Assembly (NCBI RefSeq): GCF_004382795.1
Contig: NZ_SMSG01000007.1
Location: forward strand, 124,001-188,000
Length of the DNA stretch: 64,000 nucleotides
Reading direction: 5' to 3'
Source: Cumulibacter soli
GTDB lineage: Bacteria; Actinomycetota; Actinomycetes; Mycobacteriales; Antricoccaceae
The translations under genes and the position numbers were made by a program. Below the pieces are notes generated by a model. The model had not been told where the DNA came from. It made no database searches and was given only the letters and a program-made list of their open reading frames with translations. Below are positions 51,965 to 61,256 of this stretch, one piece after another. Numbering within the stretch: position 1 is the first letter of the stretch; every line of letters begins with the position of its first letter.

Positions 51965-53038
51965 ATGTTGGACCCCGATTTACTTCCGCTTCGCAATGAC
52001 CAAGCCGTGGTGCTGCGAGCGATGCGCGCCGAGGACGCGCGCGCGTACGCCGAGGGGGCTGCCGATGCGTCAGTGCGCAAGTTCGCGCATCTTCCTGACA
52101 CCCAGTACACCGAGGCGTCGGTTGTGGCGCTTATCCGCGGCGCGGTCAGTGAGGGTCTGAAACGCGGCGATCTTGCAGTACTTGCTATCGGCGAGCCCGC
52201 CACGGGCGAGTTCGCCGGGAGCCTCGTCCTGTTCAACATCGCCGCAGAGTCAGTGGAAGTCGGCTTCTGGATACACCCCGCGCACCGCGGCAAAGGACTT
52301 TCCGGTGCCGCCATCTCCCTTGCGCTGGTGCTCGCTCAGCGCAGCGGATTCACTCGGCTGACAGCACGCACAACGCCGGAGAACTTGGCATCTCAGCGCG
52401 TACTCGAACATGCAGGGTTCACGCGCGGATCGGAAGCGCGTGATCTGGCACCCTCTGGCGAAGCAGTCGTGCTGCTGCACTACTCACGCGAGATATGTGC
52501 GAACTCGCTGGTTCCGTTGGAGACCGAACGATTGCGCCTTCGGCTTCACGAACCTGAGGATTCGACCTGGCTACACCGCTTGTACTCGCAGGCCAGTGTC
52601 GTGCGCTACCTACTGGATGAACCGTGGAGTCACGATGTCGCCGTTGAACGGGTCAGCGAGCGACTCGCCAAGACCGACCTCGACACAGACGCCAACGCCC
52701 TAGCGCTCGTGATCGAACACGACGGAGAACCAATCGGAGACGTTCTCCTGTGGCTCGTCGACGCAGACCGCCGGGTCGCCGAGATCGGCTGGGTGCTCGA
52801 TCCCATCCACAGCGGAGAAGGCTTCGCGCGCGAAGCCGTGCGCGCGGTATTGCAAGTCGCCTTCGATCACTATCATCTGCACCGCGTTGCTGCTCAGATG
52901 GATGCGCGCAACGCCGCTTCGGCGAAGCTCGCCGCAGCGGTTGGGATGCGTCACGAAGCGCATCTGCGCCAGGACTGGTGGAGCAAGGGCGAGTGGACCG
53001 ACACTCTCGTCTTCGGGATGCTGGCCAGCGATCGGTAA
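51965..53038 (+). CDS. Tandem GNAT acetyltransferase
   Basis: A 357-residue protein with two GNAT domains. The first (about 12-175) has VEVGFWIHPAHRGKGLSGAA, with the acetyl-CoA loop, and ARTTPENLASQRVLEHAGF. The second (about 185-350) has ETERLRLRLHEPEDS, AEIGWVLDPIHSGEGFAREA and AQMDARNAASAKLAAAVGM. Both are of the RimJ/RimL type, so one acetylates ribosomal-protein-like N-termini or small molecules such as antibiotics. TAGTTT lies 6 nt before the ATG and no ribosome site is visible, so it may be leaderless. It is divergent from the TetR gene. Confidence 0.88.
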   Translation: MLDPDLLPLRNDQAVVLRAMRAEDARAYAEGAADASVRKFAHLPDTQYTEASVVALIRGAVSEGLKRGDLAVLAIGEPATGEFAGSLVLFNIAAESVEVGFWIHPAHRGKGLSGAAISLALVLAQRSGFTRLTARTTPENLASQRVLEHAGFTRGSEARDLAPSGEAVVLLHYSREICANSLVPLETERLRLRLHEPEDSTWLHRLYSQASVVRYLLDEPWSHDVAVERVSERLAKTDLDTDANALALVIEHDGEPIGDVLLWLVDADRRVAEIGWVLDPIHSGEGFAREAVRAVLQVAFDHYHLHRVAAQMDARNAASAKLAAAVGMRHEAHLRQDWWSKGEWTDTLVFGMLASDR

Positions 53039-53102
53039 ACGACGCGAGCGCAGTCGCATGGCCGACGTAAGTCCTGGAGAATCGGTCGCGTACTTTAGGG
53101 GC

Positions 53103-53156
53103 ATGTCAGGTGCTTCTGCTGCGGCTGCCGCCGCTGTAACGGAGACGCTCCGCTAG
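53103..53156 (+). CDS. Candidate 17-codon leader peptide of the MFS gene
   Basis: An ORF encoding MSGASAAAAAAVTETLR, seven Ala among 17 residues, with TACTTT 6 nt before the ATG (possible leaderless transcript). It ends 107 nt before the MFS gene and its last codons lie inside a hairpin, the layout of a regulatory uORF. Confidence 0.4.
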   Translation: MSGASAAAAAAVTETLR

Positions 53157-53258
53157 CGGCGGAACGTCTTCTCACTCTTCGTATCTCACGTTCCGTCGCT
53201 TGATCGTCGGTTCGGTGCGACGCATTTCGTCGCCCGATTCCTCCATCGAGCAACGGAG
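53140..53258 (+). promoter_or_regulatory. Structured leader of the MFS gene
   Basis: Three hairpins can be drawn: CGGAG-ACG-CTCCG (53140-53152), CGGAACGT (53160-53167) with ACGTTCCG (53188-53195), and GCGACG-n5-CGTCGC (53217-53233). CTCC at 53241-53244 can also pair with the ribosome site CGGAG (53254-53258) of the MFS gene. The set would suit ribosome-mediated attenuation. Confidence 0.4.
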
Positions 53259-53263
53259 TTCCT

Positions 53264-54727
53264 GTGCCTTTTCGCATCTCTTCACCGCGGCCTGATCACA
53301 TGTCAGCCGTTCGTTCCTGGGTAGTCCTCGTGTGTCTGTCCACCTTGCAGTTCTTCATCGCCGTCGATGTCACGGTGGTCAACGTGGCGTTGCCATCCAT
53401 CGGCGATGATCTCGGCGTCGACCCGCGCGGACTGACATGGGTCGTCGTCGGATACACCATTACCGGCGGCGGTTTGCTGATGCTTGGCGGGCGTCTAGGC
53501 GATGTCTTCGGCCGTCGCCGTCTTCTCCTCATCGGCACCGCGATCTTCGGAGCGGCCTCGCTGATGGCGGGCTTTGCGGATACCTTCGCGCTGCTTGTTA
53601 TCGCCAGACTGTTCCAAGGGGCGGGCGAAGCCCTCGCTCTGCCGGCTGCAATGGCAACCATCGTCCTGCTATTCCCCGAAGGAAAAGTCCGAGCGCGAGC
53701 ATTGAGCGTCTGGGCCGCCGTTGCGAGCTGCGGTCTCGTCTTAGGGTTCGCGCTGTCGGGAATCATCACCGAGTATCTCGGCTGGCGATGGATCTTCCTG
53801 ATCGCTGTTCCGTTCGTTCTGTTCGTGCTTGTCGCCTCGGTGATCCTGCTGCCGCGCGATCAGCCGCAAGCGCGCGCGCCACTGGACATCCTCGGGTCGA
53901 TGTTGTTGACCGCCGCACCGCTGCTGTTCGCCTTCGCAGTGGTGGAGGCTGCCGAGAACTCCGGGGCGATGGCATGGCTATCACCCGCGGCCCTGATAGG
54001 CGCCTTGATCGCCGCCGTACTGTTCGTCAAGGTGGAACGCAGAGCCCCGAATCCGCTAGTTCCGCTCGCTTTCTTCCGCAACCGCACCCGGGTGCGGGCA
54101 AATCTTGCGACTGCGTTGCTGAGCGCCGCGCTCTCGACGTCATTCTTGCTTTTCACGTTCTATCTGCAGGACGAACTCGGCCTCACTCCGCTGGACGCCG
54201 GACTGCTTCTGCTGCCGCTTGCAGTGGCTTTGATCGCTGCCGTGACCGTCGTGCCCCGGCTCATGGGGCGTTGGGGAGCACGTGCCTGCATAATCGTGGG
54301 GTTACCGTCCGCAGCAGCAGGCATGATCGCGATTGCTGTGGTCGCACAACTTGAAGCCCCTGCTTGGTTCTTGCACCCGGCGATGCTCTTCATCGCCGCA
54401 GGCATGGGGTTCGGGATAGTTGGCTTGCAGTACGCGGCTGTCACAGGAGTAACCGACGATGATGCCGGCGTCGCATCTGGGGTGCAACGAGCCGCAGACC
54501 AGTTTGGTGGGTCTGCCGGTGTCACAGTCTATGTGGGATTGGGCTTTACTACGTCCATGCTCCACGGGATGTCCCCCTACGTGCTCAGCAGTGCGCTTGC
54601 GATCATCGGTCTCTGTGTTGCAGGTGTCGTCGTTCGACGGATCACGACCTCCGGCGAGAAGTCGAAAGCGGAGGGGTGCGATCGTAAGCCGACCTGCCGC
54701 TGCCTTGACGGGATATCTGGTGAATGA
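53264..54727 (+). CDS. MFS exporter, DHA2 family
   Basis: A 487-residue major-facilitator protein with about 14 helices: FFIAVDVTVVNVALPSIGDDL in helix 1, GRLGDVFGRRRLLLIG (motif A) after helix 2, and GWRWIFLIAVPFVLFVLVA in helix 5-6, the DHA2 drug:H+ antiporter pattern of QacA/EmrB type. The GTG at 53264 follows CGGAG by 5 nt; an ATG at 53300 is the alternative. The tail after the last helix is rich in Lys/Cys and probably cytoplasmic. A short leader ORF and hairpins precede it, hinting at antibiotic-responsive control. Confidence 0.9.
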   Translation: MPFRISSPRPDHMSAVRSWVVLVCLSTLQFFIAVDVTVVNVALPSIGDDLGVDPRGLTWVVVGYTITGGGLLMLGGRLGDVFGRRRLLLIGTAIFGAASLMAGFADTFALLVIARLFQGAGEALALPAAMATIVLLFPEGKVRARALSVWAAVASCGLVLGFALSGIITEYLGWRWIFLIAVPFVLFVLVASVILLPRDQPQARAPLDILGSMLLTAAPLLFAFAVVEAAENSGAMAWLSPAALIGALIAAVLFVKVERRAPNPLVPLAFFRNRTRVRANLATALLSAALSTSFLLFTFYLQDELGLTPLDAGLLLLPLAVALIAAVTVVPRLMGRWGARACIIVGLPSAAAGMIAIAVVAQLEAPAWFLHPAMLFIAAGMGFGIVGLQYAAVTGVTDDDAGVASGVQRAADQFGGSAGVTVYVGLGFTTSMLHGMSPYVLSSALAIIGLCVAGVVVRRITTSGEKSKAEGCDRKPTCRCLDGISGE

Positions 54728-55016
54728 CCTCAGCCACCTGGGCAGCCAGAAAGTTCGCCCCACCGACTGCTCGATCTCGTCGTCCCGTCGGCCGCAGATG
54801 CGGCCAACGGGTCCATGAGCTCGCCGGTTCGCGCCGCTGCCGGTCGACGCTCCTCAGGCGGCTGGATTGCTGCTGAGGCATTCGTGTGATGATGAGACCT
54901 CCGAAGCCAACGGCTGGTGCTCATGGGATTCTCAGTCGGACGTCGTGCACTGATGTCACCGCATCGCGGCGCCGAGCGAACAACTCACCATTACATTCAC
55001 AGATGGGAGAACCGCC

Positions 55017-55757
55017 ATGCAGGCGATCTTCAAGGAAATCGTTGCCGGCGACGAGGCGAGTGTTCGGGCGAGGATCGAAAAGAAGCCGGCGTTGGCCAAC
55101 GCTGTCGCAACCGGGACGCCGAAGAAGTATGTGGGTCAGTCCGCGCTACAAGTCGCGACCCGAACGGGTCAGTTCGACATCGCGAGGCTGCTGCTGGATA
55201 ACGGCGCCGATGCGCGTTTCGTCGACGTGACCGAACCCGGCGCATGGTCGAAGTCCGTTCTCCACGATGCGGCCGTGGCGGCGGTGATGAGGTCGCGCCG
55301 GTCGCGACGCACGTTCACTGCAGAATCGGAGCAGGTGTGGAAGGTCGCGGAGGTCGAGAAGCACGATGCGGCGTACCAGTTGCTGGCCGGCCTTATCGAT
55401 GCCGGTGCCGACGCGACCGCCGAAGACTCCCTGGGGGCGACACCGCTCGGACGCGCGGTGCATTCAGCGCACGACGTCCTACCGAGACGCAATGACGAGC
55501 GGCCCGAACTGTCCAATGGACATCCGCTCACCCGGGAGCTTGTCGATGATCTGACGCGCATTTTTGCGCTCTTGATTCAGCACGGCGCCGATCCTCAGCA
55601 GGTCGAACCGCAGATGGGCAAGCCGCTGGCCGAGTTCTATCGACATGAACTCGTCGGGAAGTTCCTCATCGGGAACGTCGAACCCGACCCGATCCCGCAA
55701 CCAGTCGCCGGATTGAGAGCCGCGCGACCACCCGTTTCCGGTGGCTGCGCTTACTAG
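55017..55757 (+). CDS. Ankyrin-repeat protein
   Basis: A 246-residue protein with ankyrin-type repeats: VAGDEASVRARIEKKPALAN, QSALQVATRTGQFDIARLLLDNGADARF, ATPLGRAVHSAH with LIDAGADATAEDSLG, and IFALLIQHGADPQQVEPQMG. No signal peptide, so it is cytoplasmic and probably a protein-protein adaptor. GGGAGAA upstream of the ATG serves as the ribosome site. It is convergent with a hypothetical gene 8 nt away. No partner can be named. Confidence 0.85.
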   Translation: MQAIFKEIVAGDEASVRARIEKKPALANAVATGTPKKYVGQSALQVATRTGQFDIARLLLDNGADARFVDVTEPGAWSKSVLHDAAVAAVMRSRRSRRTFTAESEQVWKVAEVEKHDAAYQLLAGLIDAGADATAEDSLGATPLGRAVHSAHDVLPRRNDERPELSNGHPLTRELVDDLTRIFALLIQHGADPQQVEPQMGKPLAEFYRHELVGKFLIGNVEPDPIPQPVAGLRAARPPVSGGCAY

Positions 55758-55765
55758 GGATGGTG

Positions 55766-56185
55766 TCAGGGCTTCGGTGCGTCACGCATTGGGCCGCCAT
55801 AGTGCATCTCGGCAGCTGCTTGCTGCTGAGCGACTGTAGTGACCGTCTGAGGATCCACGGGTTCGAACACTTCCACGACGTCCGGGGACTCAAATCGGTA
55901 AGCGACCTTGCCGCCGCCCTGGTCCCTGGCCATGCCGCTCGGCCACACGTCTTCCTGGGCTCCCGCGACTCCAATCAGCCATCCGTGCGGTTCCAGCTGC
56001 TCGCGCACCAAACACAACGCTTCGAACGCATCGTCGGCGATTGCGTCGATGATTCCCAGTGCAGGACCGGTGATCTGCACAGCCCAGCGATAATCCTCTG
56101 TCAGCGTCCATTCGACGACTGCTTCATCGACGATTCCCTCCCGAGCCACCTTGATGGTCTGCGGGCTCGTCAACCAGGGCGCCAT
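55766..56185 (-). CDS. Hypothetical 139-residue protein
   Basis: A soluble protein without a family I recognise: APWLTSPQTIKVAREGIVDE, EWTLTEDYRWAVQITGP, ALCLVREQLEPHGWLIGVAGAQ, then a proline- and valine-rich tail. The ATG at 56185 is chosen because the frame upstream (to 56317) has Arg/His-rich composition unlike the rest; the ribosome site is weak. Spacing suggests a stand-alone gene next to a mobile-element scar, so transfer with that element is possible. Confidence 0.6.
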   Translation of the reverse strand: MAPWLTSPQTIKVAREGIVDEAVVEWTLTEDYRWAVQITGPALGIIDAIADDAFEALCLVREQLEPHGWLIGVAGAQEDVWPSGMARDQGGGKVAYRFESPDVVEVFEPVDPQTVTTVAQQQAAAEMHYGGPMRDAPKP

Positions 56186-56503
56186 GTGGGTCTTTCTTTC
56201 GTCAGGTGTGCGACGACCACCGGGCGTGTGGTGTGCGCGGTCGTCGCCAGTCGGTACGTGTGAGAATTCCATCCTCGCACGTTGCCGGGCTGTATCGCTG
56301 TCCGCGCCGCTCCCCACAATAAGCCGCTTGCGATTGCCGAGCAGTGAACCTCAGCCGAGGCGTCGCAAGGCCCGCAGGGAGGCTCTGGCGCAAACTCAGG
56401 TTTCGCTCTGCCGCGGTGGCTCCTCGAATCGCTGGCTCCCAAACCAAATGAAGCAGGGCCCGCCCTCGTACGGCGGTTTCAGGGGGTCGACGCAACACTG
56501 CTG
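56186..56503. other. 318-nt interval up to the IS30 end
   Basis: Contains the promoter side of the hypothetical gene and, at about 56480-56499, AGGGGGTCGACGCAACACTG, which looks like an outer terminal repeat of an IS30-type element. No other gene is supported. Confidence 0.5.
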
Positions 56504-57055
56504 TTAGTTGGTGGTGATTAGATCACGCAGACGCTCGGCTGGGGTATCCCAGCCGAGCGTTTTGCGTGGTCGGCCGTTGAGCTGCTGGGCGACGTGCTCG
56601 AGGTCGGCGGGGCTGTAGACGCTCAGATCGGTGCCTTTGGGGAAGTACTGCCGCAGCAGCCCGTTGGTGTTCTCGTTGGTGCCGCGCTGCCAAGGGCTGG
56701 CCGGGTCGCAGAAGTAGACCTGCATGTCGGTCGCCACGCTGATCTGCGTGTGCCGGGCCATCTCCGCCCCTTGATCCCAGGTCAGCGACCCGCGCAGGTG
56801 CGCAGGGAGGTCTTTCATCGCCGTGATGATCGCATCACGGACCTGCTCGGCGTCGTGCCCAGCGGGCAGGTGCAGCAGCATCGTGTAGCGGGTAGCGCGC
56901 TCGACGAGAGTGCTGATCGCGGTCTTGTTCTGCTCCCCGGTGATCAGATCACCTTCCCAGTGCCCAGGGACCGCACGGTCTTCGACCTCGGCGGGACGGT
57001 CGCTGATCATCACCATCGGGTCGATGAATCGCTGATACCGCGCCGTCGTCGCGTT
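56480..57055 (-). mobile_element. IS30-family element remnant
   Basis: The right part of an IS30 element: a presumed terminal repeat near 56480-56499 and the C-terminal transposase part ending at 56504. Its left part, including the transposase helix-turn-helix region, is absent; the sequence passes directly into a relaxase gene at about 57030-57060. The opposite terminal repeat cannot be found next to this junction. Confidence 0.8.
56504..57055 (-). pseudogene. IS30 transposase, 5'-truncated
   Basis: About 180 C-terminal residues of an IS30 transposase (full length about 380-450). All three catalytic residues are in the preserved part: Asp in GHWEGDLITG, Asp in LTWDQGAEMARH and Glu in GTNENTNGLLRQYFPKG. 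The N-terminal DNA-binding domain is missing, so it should not transpose on its own. The first residues (ARYQRFIDPMVMISDRP) may already belong to the element; an internal ATG at 57016 could still give a shortened protein. Confidence 0.85.
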
Positions 57056-58475
57056 GGAACAGGATTGGGCTCGAGGCCAGCTCCGGCGGTGTCAGCCGCA
57101 ACGATCCCTGCTCGGCGGCGTCCACGATCATTCCGGTAATCGCCTCCCGATCCCGCATCGAGGCGAATCGCCATCCCATGAGTTGCCGGGAGGCTTCGGC
57201 GTGCAGGTTCCAGCGCCGCCAGGTCGAGCGCTTCTCACCGACCTCCCACACCACCACCTGAGCGACCTCAGCGATGAGGTCCAGCGGCACATCATCAGCA
57301 CGCAGCACCGGAGGAGTTGCGTTGGGGGTTGCGGTGACCGTGCGCGCCCACCCGGTCGCGTCCGTGCCGAGGATCGCCCCGGCACGATTACGCCAGTTCT
57401 CGGTGAGCTCGGCCAGCGAGTGGACGTGCTTTTCGGGGCGGGTTGCGAGGGTTGCTTGCGCCCGCAACTTTAGGATCGCCGCCGCACTCGGCTGCTTGCC
57501 ATGCTGCTGGACGTAGGCGTCGATGAGGCGATTCTTCTCCTCGTCGATCTGCCGCGCCCGCGTCGAAAACTCCACCACCAGGCTCTCCGGCACCGACGTG
57601 ATCGCCCACGCCGGGTTGCGATCCCTGCCCATGTCGCGCGGCTCCCACGAGACACCGAACGTCCGCGTCATGTGGTCAGCGAAGACGGCCTCGTGGAGTT
57701 CGGAGAGCGCGACGACTGCGGCGTGGAGGGGGCGGCCGTCGAGGGATCGCCATTTGCCGTCTTGCGCGGTCTGGACCTTGTTGCTGATGACAACGTGCGT
57801 GTGCAGATGAGGGTCGCCAGCGCGGGAGTCGTAGTGATCGAACGCGGTAGCGATCACCCCGGTCACATCGACTTGGGCGGCGGCACCGTCGGGGCCGGTT
57901 GCACCGACACGGGTGGTTGCAACCTCTCGTTCGATGAATGCAATCACCTCCGCAACCGCCGCATGATGCGCATCCGCGATCAGAGCCTGCGTGCCCGCAT
58001 CCGCAACCGCCCACAACACCGATGCCGACTTCGGAACGCTGAACGTGTAATCGAACCCCGCCACTGCACGACGTGTTGTGCGGGCGTTCTCCTCAGCCTC
58101 GATCTGCGCGACCTTCTCCCGTTTCTCAGCAGGGGCCAACGTCGGATCGAGAGCCGCGGTTCGGGTCTCGATGCGCTCGGAGACGGTGGCGTAGGACGGG
58201 TAGGCGCGACCCAACGGGTCGCCGGTGATCGGGTCGCGGCCCATGCCGACCAGGAGTTGAAGCTGCGCCTCCGAGACTTCCTCACCATTGACGATCCGGC
58301 CGCCACCAAGGGCAGGGAGGCCTGAGCCCATCCACCTGCCCGGTGGTGAACCCTTCTCCGCGTAATAACGAGTCAACGGGGTCGAGAGGGAACGGTCGCC
58401 ATCGGCGGCAGCGACGGTACGCAGCAGGTACTTATAGCCGTCGCCAGCGCTCATCACGCGCATCGAAACCGTCAC
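57030..58475 (-). pseudogene. MobF (TrwC-like) relaxase, 3'-truncated by IS30
   Basis: About 480 N-terminal residues of a conjugative relaxase. It starts at the GTG at 58475 after AGGAG and opens MTVSMRVMSAGDGYKYLL with catalytic tyrosines (YKY, TRYYAEKG); the metal-binding histidines appear in FDHYDSRAGDPHLHTHVVI. The sequence is continuous up to SPILFQR, then runs into IS30 DNA in a different frame. The helicase half, normally a further 500-1300 residues, is lost. It marks an old conjugative plasmid or ICE. The ~280 nt upstream (58476-58756) holds a GATGCCC...GGGCATC hairpin and could contain an oriT, which I cannot show. Confidence 0.85.
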
Positions 58476-58756
58476 CGAAGTTCTCCTCTCGGAGCACAGG
58501 TGAGCTCGGTCCCGCAGGGTCAAATCAGAGTTGATTCGCGGGTCTTAAAACCTCATCTGCAAGACGCGTGGCAGCTCAAAGCTGGTTCCGGCGGAGCAGC
58601 GCAGGGTCATGCTTCGGCGCTGGCGGCCATATGGTGGCGATGCCCATTGGTGAGGGCATCGGCGGAGCGGTGTTCGTAGGGCTGCCAGATGACCGTCACG
58701 GCAATCAGCTCGCTCCTGTGACACGGGGCCGTAACCGGCGAGCGGGCTGGCTCTCA

Positions 58757-59745
58757 CTAACCAGATGCAGAGCGTTGTCGGAAACCGATGAGTGCTGTGA
58801 TGGCGGCGAGGGCGAGGCAGGCGGCGCCGATGCCGACGGCGATGTGGTGGCCGTCGAGGAAGGCTTGTTCGGCAACGTCCTGGTATTTGGGTCCGAGAGT
58901 GTCGATCACGGCTTGGATGTGGGCGCCGGCGACGTTCTGCGTCTGGTTCTCGGCGGTCGCGCGGAGTTCTGTCGGGAGGTGCTGGGCGGTAGTGCTCCAC
59001 GCGGTGGTGGCTGCGGTGGCGCCGATACCGCCGAGGACGGCGAGGCCGACGGAAGTACCGACCTGGCCGGAGGCGTTGACCATCGCAGAGGCGGCACCGG
59101 AGACGCCTGCGGGTACTTCGCGCATGGCGACGTGGGTGACGCCGGGGACGAGGGTGCCGAACCCGGCGCCGGAGAGCACATACCCGGCGGCGGTCAGCGC
59201 GAAGGGCGTGGTGGTGTCGACGCTGCTGAGTAGGAGCAGGCCGACGGCCGCGACGAGGCACCCAGCGGCGACCACGCGGGCGGGTGGCTGGCGGCGGTCG
59301 ATGAGGCCGGTGAGTTGGGCCATGAGCAGGAACGGGATGTTCATGAACAGCCAGGACAGTCCAGTGCGCAGCGCCGACCAGCCTTCGAGGTTCTGGTAGA
59401 GCAGGGTGACGTAGAACAGCACGCTGCTGAACGTGGTATAGCTGATGAGGTAGACGGCGGAGGCGCTGACGAAGCTGGGCGCTCGGAGCAAGCTGGGTGG
59501 GATCATCGGATGGGGCGCGCGTCGTTCCCACCACACGAGGACCGTCAGCAGCACGACACCGGTATTCAAAGGAACGAGCACAGGGATCGAGGTCCAGGCA
59601 TGCCCGGAGGCATCCACCAGGCCAAGAGTGATCCCGACCAGCCCGAGCGCACTGGTGGTCACGCCGATGACATCGAGTCGGCCAGCGGCAGGAGAACACG
59701 ATTGCGGGACGGCGACCAGGGTGAGCACGCTTGCGGCGACGGCGT
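58757..59745 (-). pseudogene. MFS transporter (DHA2), 5'-truncated
   Basis: The C-terminal ~320 residues of an MFS drug exporter: RLDVIGVTTSALGLVGITLGL begins the retained part, followed by about eight helices (LVPLNTGVVLLTVLVWW, AAGCLVAAVGLLLLSSV, ITALIGF near the end) and the loop AAGYVLSGAGFGTLVPGV. The first six helices and motif A are missing. The frame continues upstream only as an antisense reading of the ISL3 transposase fragment, so the boundary lies near 59740. It cannot be a working transporter. Confidence 0.8.
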
Positions 59746-59983
59746 CCCGAAGGATCTGCCAGAGTTGGTCGCCCTCGGACGGACGATCAAGCGGCGCGCG
59801 GGCGACATCCTCGCGTTCTTCGACCACCCCGGAACCAGCAACGGGCCGTCCGAGGCGATCAACGGCAGGCTCGGGCACCTCCGCGGCACCGCCCTGGGCT
59901 TCAGGAACCTGACCCACTACATCGCGAGGAGCTTGCTCGAGACCGGCGGGTTCAGGCCGCTGCTACACCCTCAAACACGATGA
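59735..59983 (+). pseudogene. ISL3 transposase, C-terminal remnant
   Basis: The last ~82 residues of an ISL3 transposase: LPELVALGRTIKRRAGDILA, FDHPGTSNGPSEAINGRL and LRGTALGFRNLTHYIARSLL, ending with a stop at 59983. The rest of the gene, including most of the DDE domain, is gone. A frame open further upstream (from 59315) is antisense to the MFS gene. Together they mark an insertion or recombination junction. Confidence 0.85.
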
Positions 59984-60167
59984 GCCCGTTATCTCCGGCC
60001 GCGACGATGAACACCGGGTGTGGGCGGTGAGCTTGCACAGGGTTCCGGGCGTCCAGTCCCGTCGATACCATGTACCAGCCAGCCCGGCTATCAACCCGTG
60101 TCGTGCGGATGTGGTAGCCGGGCCGATTCAGCGCGGGCCGCGGAAGCGGCTGACGCTGCGAGCTGAC

Positions 60168-61130
60168 TCAGTGGAGAACCGCTGAGGCCGAGCCGACGAT
60201 CGCCGCGATCTCGGGTGCCGCCCCGATTTCGGGTACGGCGAGGAAATCGGGGCGCTGGTAGGCAGGATTCGGATATTCGTAGTACCCCTTGCCGGACAGC
60301 AGTCCGAGGTGTCCCTTGTCGACGAAATGTTCCTTGACGTACTCGGCGTTGGAGAGCATATCGGCGTCGTCGTTCTTGTGACCCCAGTAGGACATCACGT
60401 TGTATGCGGTTGTCATTCCGACTACGTCGAACCAGCCCATCGGACCGAGGTTCGCGCCGCTCATCATGTAAGTTCGGTCGATGTCCTCGGGCGTCGCGAT
60501 CCCCTTTGTCACGAGCGTCTGCGCCGCATTGAGCAGCGGGACGAACCAGGAGTTGAGGACATACCCGTTCTGCTCCTTGCGGAGCGGGATCGGCACCATC
60601 CCGATCTCGATTGCGAACTCGACGGCCTGCGTGATGGCGTCGCGCGAGGTTCCCTCGTGCGCCATGATCTCGGCGAGATTCATCTTCCAGATCTGGTTCG
60701 CGAAGTGCAGTGTCAGGAACTTCTCCGGTCGGCCTGTGTCGGCGGCGAAGTCGCTGGGCAGCAGCGTCGAGGTGTTGGTGGCGACGATCGTGCGCTCCGG
60801 GAGGAGCGGAGCCAGGCTGGTGTACAGCCCAGACTTGATCGACGGGACTTCCGGGACGGCTTCGATCACGAGGTCCGCATCCGCGACCGCGGACGCGAGG
60901 TCGGTCGTGTACGTCAGGCGCTGGCGAGCTGCGTCGATATCGGCCTCGCTGGCGCCGAGATCCGACTGATAGATGACGGCGTATCCGTCGAGCGCGATCT
61001 TGCTTCGCTCGAGCGCTTCTTCGGCGATGTCGTAGATGACGACGGTCTTGCCCTTGAACGCGCTGTGCCAGGCGACCTGGGCGCCGAGCACGCCGGAACC
61101 GAGCATCGTCAGTCGGTTGAGAGTGGACAT
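60168..61130 (-). CDS. 3-hydroxyacyl-CoA dehydrogenase
   Basis: A 320-residue NAD-dependent dehydrogenase: the Rossmann motif GSGVLG at residues 11-16 and YDIAEEALERS after it, IEAVPEVPSIKSGLY (the Glu of the catalytic region), ATNTSTLLPSDFA, and the catalytic-His region LTLHFANQIWKMNLAEIM, then a C-terminal domain (GPMGWFDVVGM). It oxidises 3-hydroxyacyl-CoA in fatty-acid or butyrate metabolism. Its ribosome site is a weak GAAGAA before the ATG. It lies next to the Old Yellow Enzyme gene but a terminator-like hairpin separates the two. Confidence 0.9.
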   Translation of the reverse strand: MSTLNRLTMLGSGVLGAQVAWHSAFKGKTVVIYDIAEEALERSKIALDGYAVIYQSDLGASEADIDAARQRLTYTTDLASAVADADLVIEAVPEVPSIKSGLYTSLAPLLPERTIVATNTSTLLPSDFAADTGRPEKFLTLHFANQIWKMNLAEIMAHEGTSRDAITQAVEFAIEIGMVPIPLRKEQNGYVLNSWFVPLLNAAQTLVTKGIATPEDIDRTYMMSGANLGPMGWFDVVGMTTAYNVMSYWGHKNDDADMLSNAEYVKEHFVDKGHLGLLSGKGYYEYPNPAYQRPDFLAVPEIGAAPEIAAIVGSASAVLH

Positions 61131-61199
61131 GATTCGTTCTTCTTTCTTTTCTTATAGTGCCGAGCCGCCTGCTTGTGGCTGATGGATCGACGGGGTCAA

Positions 61200-61246
61200 G
61201 GGGTGAGCCGCCCTGCCTGGTAGGTGATTTGGGGACGGCCCACCCC
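61200..61246 (-). terminator. Terminator-like hairpin after the Old Yellow Enzyme gene
   Basis: GGGGTGAGCCG (61200-61210) pairs with CGGCCCACCCC (61236-61246) with one internal mismatch, around a 25-nt loop. On the minus strand it follows the flavoprotein stop by 10 nt and precedes the dehydrogenase by 69 nt. Confidence 0.6.
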
Positions 61247-61256
61247 GTGATTGTGG

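Noticed and set aside
54730-55016. Small ORFs between the MFS and ankyrin genes
   Set aside because: Several short overlapping frames, none with a ribosome site or recognisable sequence.
58545-59699. 384-codon minus-strand frame
   Set aside because: It is the shifted reading of the MFS remnant; only the other frame has membrane helices.
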